NCBI RefSeq assembly: GCF_012034205.1
Contig: NZ_JAATEM010000004.1
Location: 124,001 to 188,000 of the forward strand
From: Streptomyces composti
Lineage (GTDB): Bacteria; Actinomycetota; Actinomycetes; Streptomycetales; Streptomycetaceae
DNA length: 64,000 nucleotides
Direction: 5' to 3'
Every line of letters begins with the position of its first letter. Positions within the stretch are counted from its first letter, which is position 1. Positions 10,914 through 19,759 of this stretch are shown one piece after another. Position numbers and translations under genes: made by a program. The notes below the pieces were generated by a model that saw nothing but the letters and a program-made list of their open reading frames with translations, searched no databases and was not told the origin of the DNA.

Positions 10914-12032
10914 ATGACAGACGCACTCAAGCGCCTCTCCGAGGAAGGCGTCGCGATCTGGCTGGACGACCTGTCGCGCAAGCGGATCACGTCCGGCAAT
11001 CTGGCCGAGCTGATCGACCAGCAGCACGTAGTGGGCGTCACGACCAACCCGACCATCTTCCAGAAGGCGATCTCCGAGGGCGACGGCTACGACCAGCAGC
11101 TGTCCGACCTCGCCGCGCGGAAGGTCAGCGTCGAGGAAGCCGTCCGCATGATCACCACGGCGGACGTCCGCGACGCCGCCGACATCCTGCGCCCGGTGTT
11201 CGACGCCACGGGCGGCAAGGACGGCCGGGTCTCCATCGAGGTCGACCCCCGCCTGGCCCACAACACCAAGGCCACGGTCGCCGAGGCCAAGCAGCTGGCC
11301 TGGCTGGTGGACCGGCCCAACACCCTCATCAAGATCCCGGCCACCCGCGCCGGCCTGCCCGCCATCACCGAGGTCATCGGCCTGGGCATCAGCGTCAACG
11401 TCACGCTGATCTTCTCTCTCGAGCGCTACCGCGAGGTCATGGACGCCTACCTCGCCGGTCTGGAGAAGGCCAGGGCCAAGGGGCTGGACCTGTCGAAGAT
11501 CCACTCGGTGGCGTCGTTCTTCGTCTCCCGCGTGGACACCGAGATCGACAAGCGCATCGACGCCCTGGGCACCGACGAGGCCAAGGCGCTGCGCGGCAAG
11601 GCCGCCGTCGCCAACGCCCGTCTGGCCTACCAGGCGTACGAGGAGGTCTTCTCCTCCGAGCGCTGGCAGGCCCTGGAGCGCGAGGGTGCCAACGTCCAGC
11701 GTCCGCTGTGGGCCTCCACCGGGGTGAAGGACAAGGCGTACAAGCCGACCATGTACGTGGACGAGCTGGTCGCGCCCAACACGGTGAACACCATGCCGGA
11801 GGCGACCCTGTTCGCCACCGAGGAGCAGGGGAACATCACCGGCAACACCGTCGCCGGAACCTACGAGCAGGCCCGCGCCGACCTCGACGCGATCGAGCGG
11901 CTCGGCATCTCCTACGACGAGGTGGTGCAGCTGCTCGAGGACGAGGGTGTCGACAAGTTCGAGGCCTCCTGGAACGACCTGCTGAAGTCGACCGAGGCGG
12001 AGCTGGAGCGCCTCGCCCCCGCGGAGGGCTGA
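10914..12032 (+). CDS. tal: Transaldolase
   Basis: A 372-aa actinobacterial-type (TalB-like long) transaldolase. It transfers dihydroxyacetone from sedoheptulose-7-P to glyceraldehyde-3-P through a Schiff base; the lysine is in [20 protein letters not shown] and [11 protein letters not shown] are family motifs. The ATG at 10914 is preceded by GTAGGAG; an ATG 11 nt upstream reads into a stop after four codons, so it is not the start. It is in the same operon as tkt and zwf, with zwf starting 4 nt after the stop. Confidence 0.96.
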   Translation: MTDALKRLSEEGVAIWLDDLSRKRITSGNLAELIDQQHVVGVTTNPTIFQKAISEGDGYDQQLSDLAARKVSVEEAVRMITTADVRDAADILRPVFDATGGKDGRVSIEVDPRLAHNTKATVAEAKQLAWLVDRPNTLIKIPATRAGLPAITEVIGLGISVNVTLIFSLERYREVMDAYLAGLEKARAKGLDLSKIHSVASFFVSRVDTEIDKRIDALGTDEAKALRGKAAVANARLAYQAYEEVFSSERWQALEREGANVQRPLWASTGVKDKAYKPTMYVDELVAPNTVNTMPEATLFATEEQGNITGNTVAGTYEQARADLDAIERLGISYDEVVQLLEDEGVDKFEASWNDLLKSTEAELERLAPAEG

Positions 12033-12036
12033 GACC

Positions 12037-13575
12037 TTGTCACCGCTTTCAGGTCCCGGAGCGAACCCGCTGCGTGACCCGGCGGACCGACGGCTCCCGC
12101 GCATCGCGGGGCCGTCGGGCCTGGTCATCTTCGGCGTCACGGGCGACCTGTCCCGCAAGAAGCTGATGCCGGCCGTGTACGACCTGGCCAACCGCGGGCT
12201 GCTGCCGCCGGGCTTCTCGCTGGTGGGCTTCGCCCGCCGCGAGTGGCAGCACGAGGACTTCGCCCAGGAGGTGCACGACGCGGTCAAGGAGCACGCCCGC
12301 ACTCCCTTCCGCGAGGAGGTCTGGCAGCAGCTCATCCAGGGCATGCGCTTCGTGCAGGGCACCTTCGACGACGACGACGCCTTCGAGCGGCTGCGCGAGA
12401 CCATCGAGGAGCTGGACAAGGCCCAGGGCACGGGCGGCAACTTCGCCTTCTACCTGTCGGTGCCGCCGCGGTCCTTCCCCGTCGTCATCCAGCAGCTGAA
12501 GAAGCACGGGCTCGCCGACCAGACGAACGGTTCCTGGCGGCGCGCGGTCATCGAGAAGCCCTTCGGCCACGACCTGAAGTCCGCCGAGGAGCTCAACGCG
12601 ATCGTGCACGAGGTGTTCGCGCCGGAGCAGGTCTTCCGGATCGACCACTACCTGGGCAAGGAGACCGTCCAGAACATCCTGGCGCTGCGCTTCGCCAACC
12701 AGATGTTCGAGCCGATCTGGAACCGGTCGTATGTGGACCATGTCCAGATCACCATGGCCGAGGACATCGGCATCGGCGGCCGGGCCGGCTACTACGACGG
12801 CATCGGCGCCGCCCGCGACGTCATCCAGAACCACCTGCTCCAGCTGCTCGCCCTCACCGCGATGGAGGAGCCCGCCTCCTTCGACGCCGACGCGCTCGCC
12901 GCGGAGAAGACCAAGGTGCTCGGTGCCGTACGACTGCCGAAGGACCTGGGCAGGGACACCGTGCGCGGGCAGTACGCGGCCGGCTGGCAGGGCGGCACCA
13001 AGGTGCGCGGCTATCTGGAGGAGGACGGCATCGACCCGGACTCCAGGACCGACACCTACGCCGCGATCAAGCTGGGCATCGACAACCGCCGCTGGGCGGG
13101 CGTCCCCTTCTACCTGCGCACCGGCAAGCGGCTGGGCCGCCGGGTCACCGAGATCGCGGTGGTCTTCCAGCGGGCGCCGCACTCCCCCTTCGACACCACG
13201 GCCACCGAGGAGCTCGGGCAGAACGCCATCGTGATCCGCGTCCAGCCGGACGAGGGGGTCACCGTGCGGTTCGGTTCGAAGGTACCGGGCACCTCCATGG
13301 AGATCCGGGACGTGTCGATGGACTTCGCCTACGGCGAGTCGTTCACCGAGTCGAGCCCGGAGGCGTACGAGCGGCTGATCCTGGACGTCCTGCTCGGCGA
13401 CTCGAACCTCTTCCCGCGCACCGAGGAGGTCGAGCTGTCCTGGAAGATCCTCGACCCGATCGAGGAGTACTGGGACCGCCATGGCAGGCCCGCCCAGTAC
13501 CCGGCCGGTACGTGGGGGCCCGCCGAGGCGGACGAAATGCTCGAGCGAGACGGACGGAGCTGGCGCCGGCCATGA
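12037..13575 (+). CDS. zwf: Glucose-6-phosphate 1-dehydrogenase
   Basis: A 512-aa enzyme that oxidises glucose-6-P to 6-phosphogluconolactone, making NADPH. The Rossmann motif is VIFGVTGDLSRKKL, and the catalytic signature is RIDHYLGKE with the active-site His and Lys. The start is an uncommon TTG at 12037, reading SPLSGPGANPLRD after the initiator; a GGAGGG inside the tal C-terminal codons serves as ribosome-binding site. The TGA overlaps the opcA ATG (ATGA). Within the operon it is paired with opcA, whose product aids G6PDH in actinobacteria. Confidence 0.96.
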   Translation: MSPLSGPGANPLRDPADRRLPRIAGPSGLVIFGVTGDLSRKKLMPAVYDLANRGLLPPGFSLVGFARREWQHEDFAQEVHDAVKEHARTPFREEVWQQLIQGMRFVQGTFDDDDAFERLRETIEELDKAQGTGGNFAFYLSVPPRSFPVVIQQLKKHGLADQTNGSWRRAVIEKPFGHDLKSAEELNAIVHEVFAPEQVFRIDHYLGKETVQNILALRFANQMFEPIWNRSYVDHVQITMAEDIGIGGRAGYYDGIGAARDVIQNHLLQLLALTAMEEPASFDADALAAEKTKVLGAVRLPKDLGRDTVRGQYAAGWQGGTKVRGYLEEDGIDPDSRTDTYAAIKLGIDNRRWAGVPFYLRTGKRLGRRVTEIAVVFQRAPHSPFDTTATEELGQNAIVIRVQPDEGVTVRFGSKVPGTSMEIRDVSMDFAYGESFTESSPEAYERLILDVLLGDSNLFPRTEEVELSWKILDPIEEYWDRHGRPAQYPAGTWGPAEADEMLERDGRSWRRP

Positions 13576-14672
13576 AGATAGACCTCACGGACACCACGGC
13601 CAGCAAGATCAACAAGGCGCTGGTGCAGGGCCGCCGCGCCATCGGCACCCCGGCCGTCGGCATGGTGCTGACGCTGGTCATCGTGACGGACGAGGAGAAC
13701 GCCTACGACGCGCTGAAGGCCGCGAGCGACGCCTCGCACGAGCATCCCTCGCGCACCCTGGTGGTGATCAAGCGCGTCTCCCGCTCGCCGCGGGACCGCA
13801 CCCAGTCCCGGCTGGACGCCGAGGTGCGGGTGGGCGCGGACGCGGGCACCGGCGAGACGGTGGTACTGCGGCTGTACGGCGAGGTGATCGACCACGCCCA
13901 GTCGGTGGTGCTGCCACTGCTGCTGCCGGACGCGCCGGTGGTGGTGTGGTGGCCGGTCAACGCGCCGCTGAACCCGGCAGCCGATCCGCTGGGCGCGCTG
14001 GCCCAGCGCCGGGTGACCGACACCTACGCCTGCGAGCAGCCGGTACGGGAGCTCGCGGCCCGCGCGGACGCCTACACGCCCGGTGACACGGACCTGTCCT
14101 GGACCCGGATCACTCCCTGGCGTTCGATGCTGGCCGCCGCCCTGGACCAGGTGGCGTGCAAGGTGCTGGGCGTCGAGGTGGAGGGCGAGGAGTTCAATCC
14201 GAGCTGCGAACTGCTGGCGATGTGGCTGGCGGACCGGCTGGACGTGCCGGTGAGGCGGTCCCTGTCCAGCGGGCCCGGGCTGACCGCGGTCCGCATGGAC
14301 ACCGACTGCGGGCCGATCGTGCTCGACCGGGCCGACGGCGCGCTGGCCACGCTGTCCATCCAGGGCCAGCCCAAGCGGGCGGTGGCGCTCAAGCGCCGGG
14401 ACACCGCGGAGCTGATCGCGGAGGAGCTGCGGCGGCTGGACCCGGACGACACGTACGCGTCCGCGCTGCGCTACGGCGTGGAGCGTCTGAAGACGGCGGG
14501 GGACGACTCCCCCTCCCTCGCGGGTGCCGAGCCGCCCAAAGGAGCAGGGGCGGGAGAACGGGCCGGAGCGGACGGACCCGGCGCGGACGCCGAACCCGCC
14601 GAGACGGCTGCGGAAGCTCCCGCGGCCGCGGCGGCGGACGAGGCGCCGGTGAAGAAGGCGGCGGCGAAATGA
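13572..14672 (+). CDS. opcA: OpcA, glucose-6-phosphate dehydrogenase assembly protein
   Basis: A 366-aa protein starting MKIDLTDTTASKINKALVQG, with the characteristic VVVWWPVNAPLNPAADPLG and TDLSWTRITPWR blocks of the OpcA family. OpcA promotes assembly and activity of oligomeric Zwf. The start overlaps the zwf stop and the stop overlaps the pgl start (both ATGA), so translation of the three genes is tightly coupled. The last 60 or so residues are low-complexity Ala/Glu/Gly with a Lys-rich end, beyond the conserved core and probably disordered. Confidence 0.95.
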   Translation: MKIDLTDTTASKINKALVQGRRAIGTPAVGMVLTLVIVTDEENAYDALKAASDASHEHPSRTLVVIKRVSRSPRDRTQSRLDAEVRVGADAGTGETVVLRLYGEVIDHAQSVVLPLLLPDAPVVVWWPVNAPLNPAADPLGALAQRRVTDTYACEQPVRELAARADAYTPGDTDLSWTRITPWRSMLAAALDQVACKVLGVEVEGEEFNPSCELLAMWLADRLDVPVRRSLSSGPGLTAVRMDTDCGPIVLDRADGALATLSIQGQPKRAVALKRRDTAELIAEELRRLDPDDTYASALRYGVERLKTAGDDSPSLAGAEPPKGAGAGERAGADGPGADAEPAETAAEAPAAAAADEAPVKKAAAK

Positions 14673-15454
14673 GTCAGGCACCGCAGCTGGTCGTGCACCG
14701 CGACAAGGAACTGATGGCGCAGGCCGCGGCGGCGCGGCTGATCACCCGGATCGTCGACGCGCAGAGCTCACGGGGTTCGGCGTCGGTGGTGCTGACCGGC
14801 GGGCGCAACGGCAACGGTCTGCTGGCCGCGCTGGCGGCGGCGCCCGCCCGGGACGCGATCGACTGGGCCCGTCTCGACCTGTGGTGGGGCGACGAGCGCT
14901 TCCTGCCCGAGGGCGACCCGGACCGCAACGTCACGCAGGCGCGCCAGGCGCTGCTGGACTCCGTGCCGCTGGATCCGAAGCGCGTGCATGCCATGCCGGC
15001 CTCGGACGGCCCGTACGGCAACGACGTGGACGCGGCGGCGGCCGCGTACGCGGAGGAGCTGGCGCGGGCGGCGGGCCCGGAGAACCACGGTCCCGTTCCG
15101 GTCTTCGACGTCCTGATGCTGGGCGTCGGACCGGACACGCACGTGGCCTCCCTCTTCCCGGAGCTCCCCGCGGTCCGCGAGACCGAGCGCACGGTGGTCG
15201 GCGTCCACGGCGCCCCGAAGCCACCGCCCACGCGCATCTCCCTCACCCTCCCGGCGATCCGCGCCGCTCGTGAGGTCTGGCTCCTGGCCGCCGGCGAGGA
15301 CAAGGCCAGGGCCGCGGCCATCGCCCTCTCCGGCGCCGGCGAGATCCAGGCTCCCGCGGCAGGCGCCTACGGCACGTCCCGCACTCTGTGGCTCCTGGAC
15401 GCGGCAGCGGCATCCCAGCTGCCGAGATCCCTGTACCCCCCGGCGACACCGTAG
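14669..15454 (+). CDS. pgl: 6-phosphogluconolactonase
   Basis: A 261-aa DevB-type lactonase hydrolysing 6-phosphogluconolactone to 6-phosphogluconate. VVLTGGRNGNGLLAAL, DLWWGDERFLPEGDPDRN and LGVGPDTHVASLFPE are the family blocks. It starts at an ATG overlapping the opcA TGA. It is the last gene of the pentose-phosphate operon; a strong hairpin starts about 80 bp after the stop. Confidence 0.95.
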   Translation: MSQAPQLVVHRDKELMAQAAAARLITRIVDAQSSRGSASVVLTGGRNGNGLLAALAAAPARDAIDWARLDLWWGDERFLPEGDPDRNVTQARQALLDSVPLDPKRVHAMPASDGPYGNDVDAAAAAYAEELARAAGPENHGPVPVFDVLMLGVGPDTHVASLFPELPAVRETERTVVGVHGAPKPPPTRISLTLPAIRAAREVWLLAAGEDKARAAAIALSGAGEIQAPAAGAYGTSRTLWLLDAAAASQLPRSLYPPATP

Positions 15455-15532
15455 GCCCCAGCCCGTTCCCGTCCCCCGGAAGCTCCGCCCCCCCGGGACG
15501 TGGCTTCGGTCGTGCAAGGGGCCTCGTCGCCG

Positions 15533-15567
15533 AGCGCCGGACAGGCTGTCACAGCCCGTCCGGCGCT
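15533..15567. terminator. Intrinsic-type hairpin after pgl
   Basis: AGCGCCGGAC-A-GGCTG-TCA-CAGCC-C-GTCCGGCGCT forms a stem of 15 pairs with one internal mismatch and a three-base loop. It lies about 80 bp after pgl with no U-run, as is usual in streptomycetes. An 18-bp perfect palindrome (GCGTTCGGG/CCCGAACGC, 15571-15588) follows at once. Confidence 0.7.
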
Positions 15568-15980
15568 TGTGCGTTCGGGCCCGAACGCCCCGGCTCATCC
15601 CGGCGCGCTGCATGGCGGGGCCGGGCGGAGTCCGCGCGGTGAAGGGCGTGCGGGGGGCAGCGTCGATCCCACCGGCACGCGGCAGCCCCGAGCACCAGCC
15701 CCGGACCCGGCGCAGCCCGGTGCGCGCCAGCCACGTCGGCGCCCGGACCGGCCGGAAGCCGGCGCCCCGGCGCGGGGAGCCCGGAAGTGCGGATGCCGGA
15801 AGGAGGGCTGGACGGGCGGAGCCCGGCCCTCCGGCAAGGTGGGGCGGAGGACCGGGCGGGGTGTCCCCCGGGCGACGGAGGGACGACCGGGAAGTCGGTC
15901 CCTGCCGCGGTGGTGATGCCCGGGGTGGCCGGAGGGGGGGGCGGGGCGGGATGCAACCCCCTCCGGGGATCGTGGGGAAG

Positions 15981-16013
15981 CCCGGCCTTCGGGGTGGAGA
16001 TGCGAAGGCCGGG
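15981..16013. terminator. Hairpin, likely terminator of the sugar transport operon
   Basis: CCCGGCCTTCG (15981-15991) and CGAAGGCCGGG (16003-16013) are perfect 11-bp arms around an 11-nt loop. The element lies about 170 bp beyond the stop of the minus-strand permease operon. Confidence 0.5.
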
Positions 16014-16184
16014 CGGGCGGCCCCCGGAGTGAACCCTCTCGGGGCTGGGGAAGACGGGGGCCGGGGCCGGAGGGGGCGGGGAGGAAGCAGGCCCTCCGGC
16101 GCGTTGCGGGGCGGGGCACCGGGGGCGGGGCCCCGGGAGGGGAACGGGCAGGGGCGGGAGGGGCGAAGGGACCCTGTGCGCGCC

Positions 16185-17024
16185 CTACTTGACGGAGCCT
16201 GCCATCACCCCCTGGACGAAGTGGCGCTGGAAGGCGAAGAAGACGACCACCGGGATGACCAGGGAGAGGAACGCTCCCGGGGCCAGGACGTCGATGTTGC
16301 TGCCGAACTGGCGGATCTGGGACTGGAGCGCCACGGTCAGCGGCTGCGACGAGCTGTCGGCGAAGAGCAGGGCCACCAGCATGTCGTTCCAGACCCACAG
16401 GAACTGGAAGATGGCGAGGCTGGCGATCGCCGGCCGGCCCACCGGAAGCACCAGGCGGGTGAAGATGCGCCACTCGCTGCCGCCGTCCATCCGCGCGGCC
16501 TCCAGCATCTCCTTGGGTATCTCCGCGAAGTAGTTGCGCAGCAGGAACACCGCGAAGGGCAGGCCGTAGGCCACGTGGAAGAGCACCACGCCGGGGATCG
16601 TCCCGAACAGGCCGAGCTGCCCGAACAGCTTGGCGACCGGCAGCAGACCGATCTGGACCGGGACCACCAGCAGCGCGACCACCACCAGGAAGACGGAGTC
16701 GCGGCCGGGGAAGTCCAGCCAGGCGAAGGCGTATCCGGCGAGCGCCGCGATGACCACCACAAGGACGGTGGCCGGCACCGAGATCAGCACGGTGTTCCAG
16801 AACGCCTGGGTCATGCCGGAGTTGTCCAGCAGCGCCGAGTAGTTGTCGAAGGACAGCTGCCCCGGGGCGGTGAACACCGTCCACCAGCCGCCCTTGGCGG
16901 TGTCCTCCGCGGAGCGCAGCGAGGAGAGGAACAGCCCGGCCAGCGGGGTCATCCAGACCAGGCCGATCACGACCAGGAACGCCTGCACCATCGCGCTGCT
17001 CAGGCCGCGCCGGATCGTCTTCAT
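16185..17024 (-). CDS. Carbohydrate ABC transporter permease (MalG/AglG type)
   Basis: A 279-aa inner-membrane protein with six helices and the EAA loop EAARMDGGSEWRIFTRLVLP that contacts the ATPase. It is the MalG-like half of a CUT1 sugar importer. The ATG at 17024 overlaps the TGA of the upstream permease (ATGA), and GAAGGAG lies upstream as ribosome-binding site. The neighbouring binding protein and GH13 glucosidase point to alpha-glucosides or maltodextrins. No ATPase gene is present, so a shared ATPase such as MsiK is inferred. Confidence 0.93.
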   Translation of the reverse strand: MKTIRRGLSSAMVQAFLVVIGLVWMTPLAGLFLSSLRSAEDTAKGGWWTVFTAPGQLSFDNYSALLDNSGMTQAFWNTVLISVPATVLVVVIAALAGYAFAWLDFPGRDSVFLVVVALLVVPVQIGLLPVAKLFGQLGLFGTIPGVVLFHVAYGLPFAVFLLRNYFAEIPKEMLEAARMDGGSEWRIFTRLVLPVGRPAIASLAIFQFLWVWNDMLVALLFADSSSQPLTVALQSQIRQFGSNIDVLAPGAFLSLVIPVVVFFAFQRHFVQGVMAGSVK

Positions 17025-18385
17025 CGCTGACTCCTTCGGAAACGGCGGACGTTGAAGACCATGGCCGGGATCACCAGGAGCAGCAGCAGCACGCCGAGGG
17101 CGCTGCCGAGGCCCTGGTTGTTGCCACCGCCGAACGACACCAGCCACATCTGGGTGGCGAGCACGGTCGCGTCCTCCTGCACGGGGCCGGGGGCGATGAT
17201 GTAGACGAGGTCGAAGACCTTCATCACATTGATCACCAGGGTGACGAAGACGACCGTGAGCACCGGCGCGAGCAGCGGTACAGTGATCTTGCGGAAGATC
17301 TGCCACTCGTTGGCACCGTCCATCCGGGCCGCCTCCAGGGCGTCACGCGGCAGGGTGGACAGGCCCGCGCCGATCAGGACCATCGCGAAGCCGGTCCAGA
17401 TCCACAGGTAGGCGCCGATGATCGCCGGGGTGACGAGGGTGGGCCCCAGCCAGGAGATGCCGTCGTAGGGCTGCTCGAAGTTCTCCTTGGGCAGCTTGAG
17501 GGTGTACGAGCCGTCCTTGAGGCCGGTGAAGCGGAACGAGCCGTCGGCGGCGGTGGTGGTGCTCGCGACGGTCTTGCCGCCCTGGACCGCCTCGACCCTC
17601 ATGCCGGGCAGTCCGCTCTCACGGGAGTCGACCACGCCGGGCTTGCCTCCGCCGCCGGGCGTGAAGTCGAGGTACACCACGCCGCGCACCTCGTCGGCGC
17701 CCGCCTCCTGGGCAGCGGCCTGCTGGGCGGGTCTGGCGTCGGCCGGCAGGTCCTTGGGGGCGACGCCGACCAGGCCGAGCGCGGTGGCGGAGCCGGGCGA
17801 GACCGGGGAGCCGGTGACGTAGGAGCCGTCCTTCTGCTGATTCAGGCCCTGCCCGTCACGGGCGCGTGCCGTCGGGTACTCGGAGCCCTCGTCGAAGGCG
17901 TCGTGGATCGACACGACCGCCGCGTTGAGGACGCCCTTGTCGGGATCCTCGTCGTAGGCGAGCCGGAAGATGATGCCGGCGGCCAGGAAGGACACCGCCA
18001 TCGGCATGAACAGCAGCAGCTTGAAGGCGGTGGCCCAGCGGATCTTCTCCACCAGCACGGCCAGGATGAGGCCGAGTCCGGTGAGCAGGGTGGGCGCGAC
18101 CACGACCCAGATGGCCGTGTTGCGGATGGCCTTCAGGGTGGTCGGGTCGCGGAACATCTCGGCGTAGTTCTCGCCGCCCACGAAGGTGTCGCCGGAGGCG
18201 TCGAAGAGGCTGCGGCCGATGGAGAACAGCACCGGATAGACGACCAGCGCGCCCAGCAGGAGCAGCGCCGGCAGCGCGAACAACAGGGCGATCACCCGGC
18301 CCCGGCGGCGCGAGCGCCGAGCGCGCGCGCCGTCGGGGCGGGCGGGCGACGAGCGCCTCGCCTCTTTCACCACGGTGGTGGTCAT
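17021..18385 (-). CDS. Carbohydrate ABC transporter permease (MalF/AglF type) with extracellular domain insert
   Basis: A 454-aa permease against about 300 for most CUT1 partners. After an N-terminal cytoplasmic basic stretch and the first helices, residues about 145-312 form an extra extracytoplasmic segment. Within it, about residues 233-300 resemble a prealbumin-like (Cna-B/carboxypeptidase-regulatory) repeat: VRGVVYLDF, GLPGMRVEAVQGG, TTAADGSFRFTGLKDGSYTL. The core resumes with TPAIIGAYLWIW and the EAA loop EAARMDGANEWQIFRKI. The insert sits where E. coli MalF has its P2 loop that touches the binding protein. The start lies 2 nt after the binding-protein stop. Confidence 0.92.
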   Translation of the reverse strand: MTTTVVKEARRSSPARPDGARARRSRRRGRVIALLFALPALLLLGALVVYPVLFSIGRSLFDASGDTFVGGENYAEMFRDPTTLKAIRNTAIWVVVAPTLLTGLGLILAVLVEKIRWATAFKLLLFMPMAVSFLAAGIIFRLAYDEDPDKGVLNAAVVSIHDAFDEGSEYPTARARDGQGLNQQKDGSYVTGSPVSPGSATALGLVGVAPKDLPADARPAQQAAAQEAGADEVRGVVYLDFTPGGGGKPGVVDSRESGLPGMRVEAVQGGKTVASTTTAADGSFRFTGLKDGSYTLKLPKENFEQPYDGISWLGPTLVTPAIIGAYLWIWTGFAMVLIGAGLSTLPRDALEAARMDGANEWQIFRKITVPLLAPVLTVVFVTLVINVMKVFDLVYIIAPGPVQEDATVLATQMWLVSFGGGNNQGLGSALGVLLLLLVIPAMVFNVRRFRRSQR

Positions 18386-18387
18386 GG

Positions 18388-19719
18388 TCAGTTCCCGTAG
18401 GCCTTCGCCGCGGCGGCCTCGAGCTCGGCCGCGGTCTTCTTCGGGTCGGCCGGGTCGCGCAGGAAGTCCTGGAGGATCTTCCACTCGCCGGCGCCCTTGG
18501 TGCCGCCGAAGGCGGCGGGCGCCTGGTCGGACATGTCGAAGCGGACCGTGTCGCCGGCCTCGACCAGGGACTCGGCGGTGGCCCGGGTGACGTCGTCGCC
18601 GTAGGAGGAGAGGTCGAGCTTCTTGTTCGGGGAGAGGAAGCCGCCCGCCTCGGCCCACACGGCGGCGGCCTCGGGGCTGGCCAGGTACTCGACGAGCGCC
18701 ATGCCGGCCTTGGCGTTCTTGCCGTCCTTCAGGACGACGGCCGCGTCGCCGCCGCTGACCACGGGCGCCTGGCCCTTGCCGACCGGCGGGAAGGGGAAGA
18801 AGTTGGCGTCGGTGCCGATGGTCTTGCCGAACTGGTCCTTGGCGACACCGGCGACGAAGTCGCCCTCGTAGACCATGGCGGCGTCGGGCTTCGGTCCGAA
18901 GACCTTCTCCACGGAGCCGGGGAAGTCGGTGTTCAGCGCCTCCTTCTGCCCGCCCGCGATGAGCTGCTTGTCCTTGAACAGCTTGCCGAGGGTGTCGAGC
19001 GCCTCGACCACGGTCGGGTCGGTCCACTTGATCTCGTGGGCGGCGAGCGCGTCGTACTTCTCGGGGCCGGCCTGGGAGAGGTAAATGTTCTCGAACCAGT
19101 CGGTGAGCGTCCAGCCGTCCTGGCCGGCGACGGAGAACGCCGCGAGACCGGAGTCGGAGATCGTCCTGCCGTTCTTCAGCATCTCGTCGTAGGTCTTGGG
19201 CGCCTCGACGCCGGCCTGCTCGAGAGCCTCGGGGCTGTACCAGACGGTCGACTTGTGGGCGGCCTTGAAGTACAGGCCGTACAGGGTGCCGTCGACGGTG
19301 CCGTAGTCCTGCCAGACCTTGGCGAAGTTGGCGTTCACCGCGGACTTGACCTTCTCGTCCAGCGGCTTGAGCCAGCCCTTCTCGGCGAACTGCTTGAGCA
19401 CGCCGACCTGCGGGACCATCACGACGTCGGGGGCGTTGCCACCCTCGATCTTGCTGCCGACGACGGTGGAGACGTTGTCGCCGGTGGAGACGAACTGCGT
19501 CTTGGCGCCGGTCTTCTCGGAGAAGGCGTCCAGCACCTTCTGGAAGTTCTTCTGCTCGCTGCCGGACCAGACACCGGCCACGGTGACGGTCTGGCCGCTG
19601 AGGGACTTGTCGCCGCCGCCGGCCGAGACCGGGTCGTCGCCACCGCAGGCGGTGGCGGTCAGGGCGATGACAAGCGCCGTGCATCCGGTGATCAGGGTGG
19701 TGCGTCGGGTACGTCGCAT
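18388..19719 (-). CDS. Sugar ABC transporter substrate-binding lipoprotein (AglE type)
   Basis: A 443-aa family-1 extracellular binding protein. The signal MRRTRRTTLITGCTALVIAL is followed by a lipobox-like TATAC with Cys25. Typical SBP blocks follow: NAPDVVMVPQVGVLKQFAEKG, WYSPEALEQAGV and GGDAAVVLKDGKNAKAGMALVEYL. It captures the sugar outside the membrane for the two permeases encoded immediately downstream. It lies 40 bp after the glucosidase gene, supporting an aglA-aglE-F-G type order. Confidence 0.93.
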   Translation of the reverse strand: MRRTRRTTLITGCTALVIALTATACGGDDPVSAGGGDKSLSGQTVTVAGVWSGSEQKNFQKVLDAFSEKTGAKTQFVSTGDNVSTVVGSKIEGGNAPDVVMVPQVGVLKQFAEKGWLKPLDEKVKSAVNANFAKVWQDYGTVDGTLYGLYFKAAHKSTVWYSPEALEQAGVEAPKTYDEMLKNGRTISDSGLAAFSVAGQDGWTLTDWFENIYLSQAGPEKYDALAAHEIKWTDPTVVEALDTLGKLFKDKQLIAGGQKEALNTDFPGSVEKVFGPKPDAAMVYEGDFVAGVAKDQFGKTIGTDANFFPFPPVGKGQAPVVSGGDAAVVLKDGKNAKAGMALVEYLASPEAAAVWAEAGGFLSPNKKLDLSSYGDDVTRATAESLVEAGDTVRFDMSDQAPAAFGGTKGAGEWKILQDFLRDPADPKKTAAELEAAAAKAYGN

Positions 19720-19759
19720 CTTCGTTGATGTCCCTTCGGGATACGGGGTGCGGCTCGGC

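Larger units (their letters stand above)
15455..16184. other. Gene-free G-rich region between convergent operons
   Basis: 730 bp between convergent pgl and the sugar permease. The left part holds the pgl hairpin. From about 15790 the plus strand is strongly G-rich with many runs of four or more G, especially 15925-15955 and 16050-16170, giving G-quadruplex potential. No frame resembles a known protein, and long open frames simply reflect the base composition. Confidence 0.6.
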
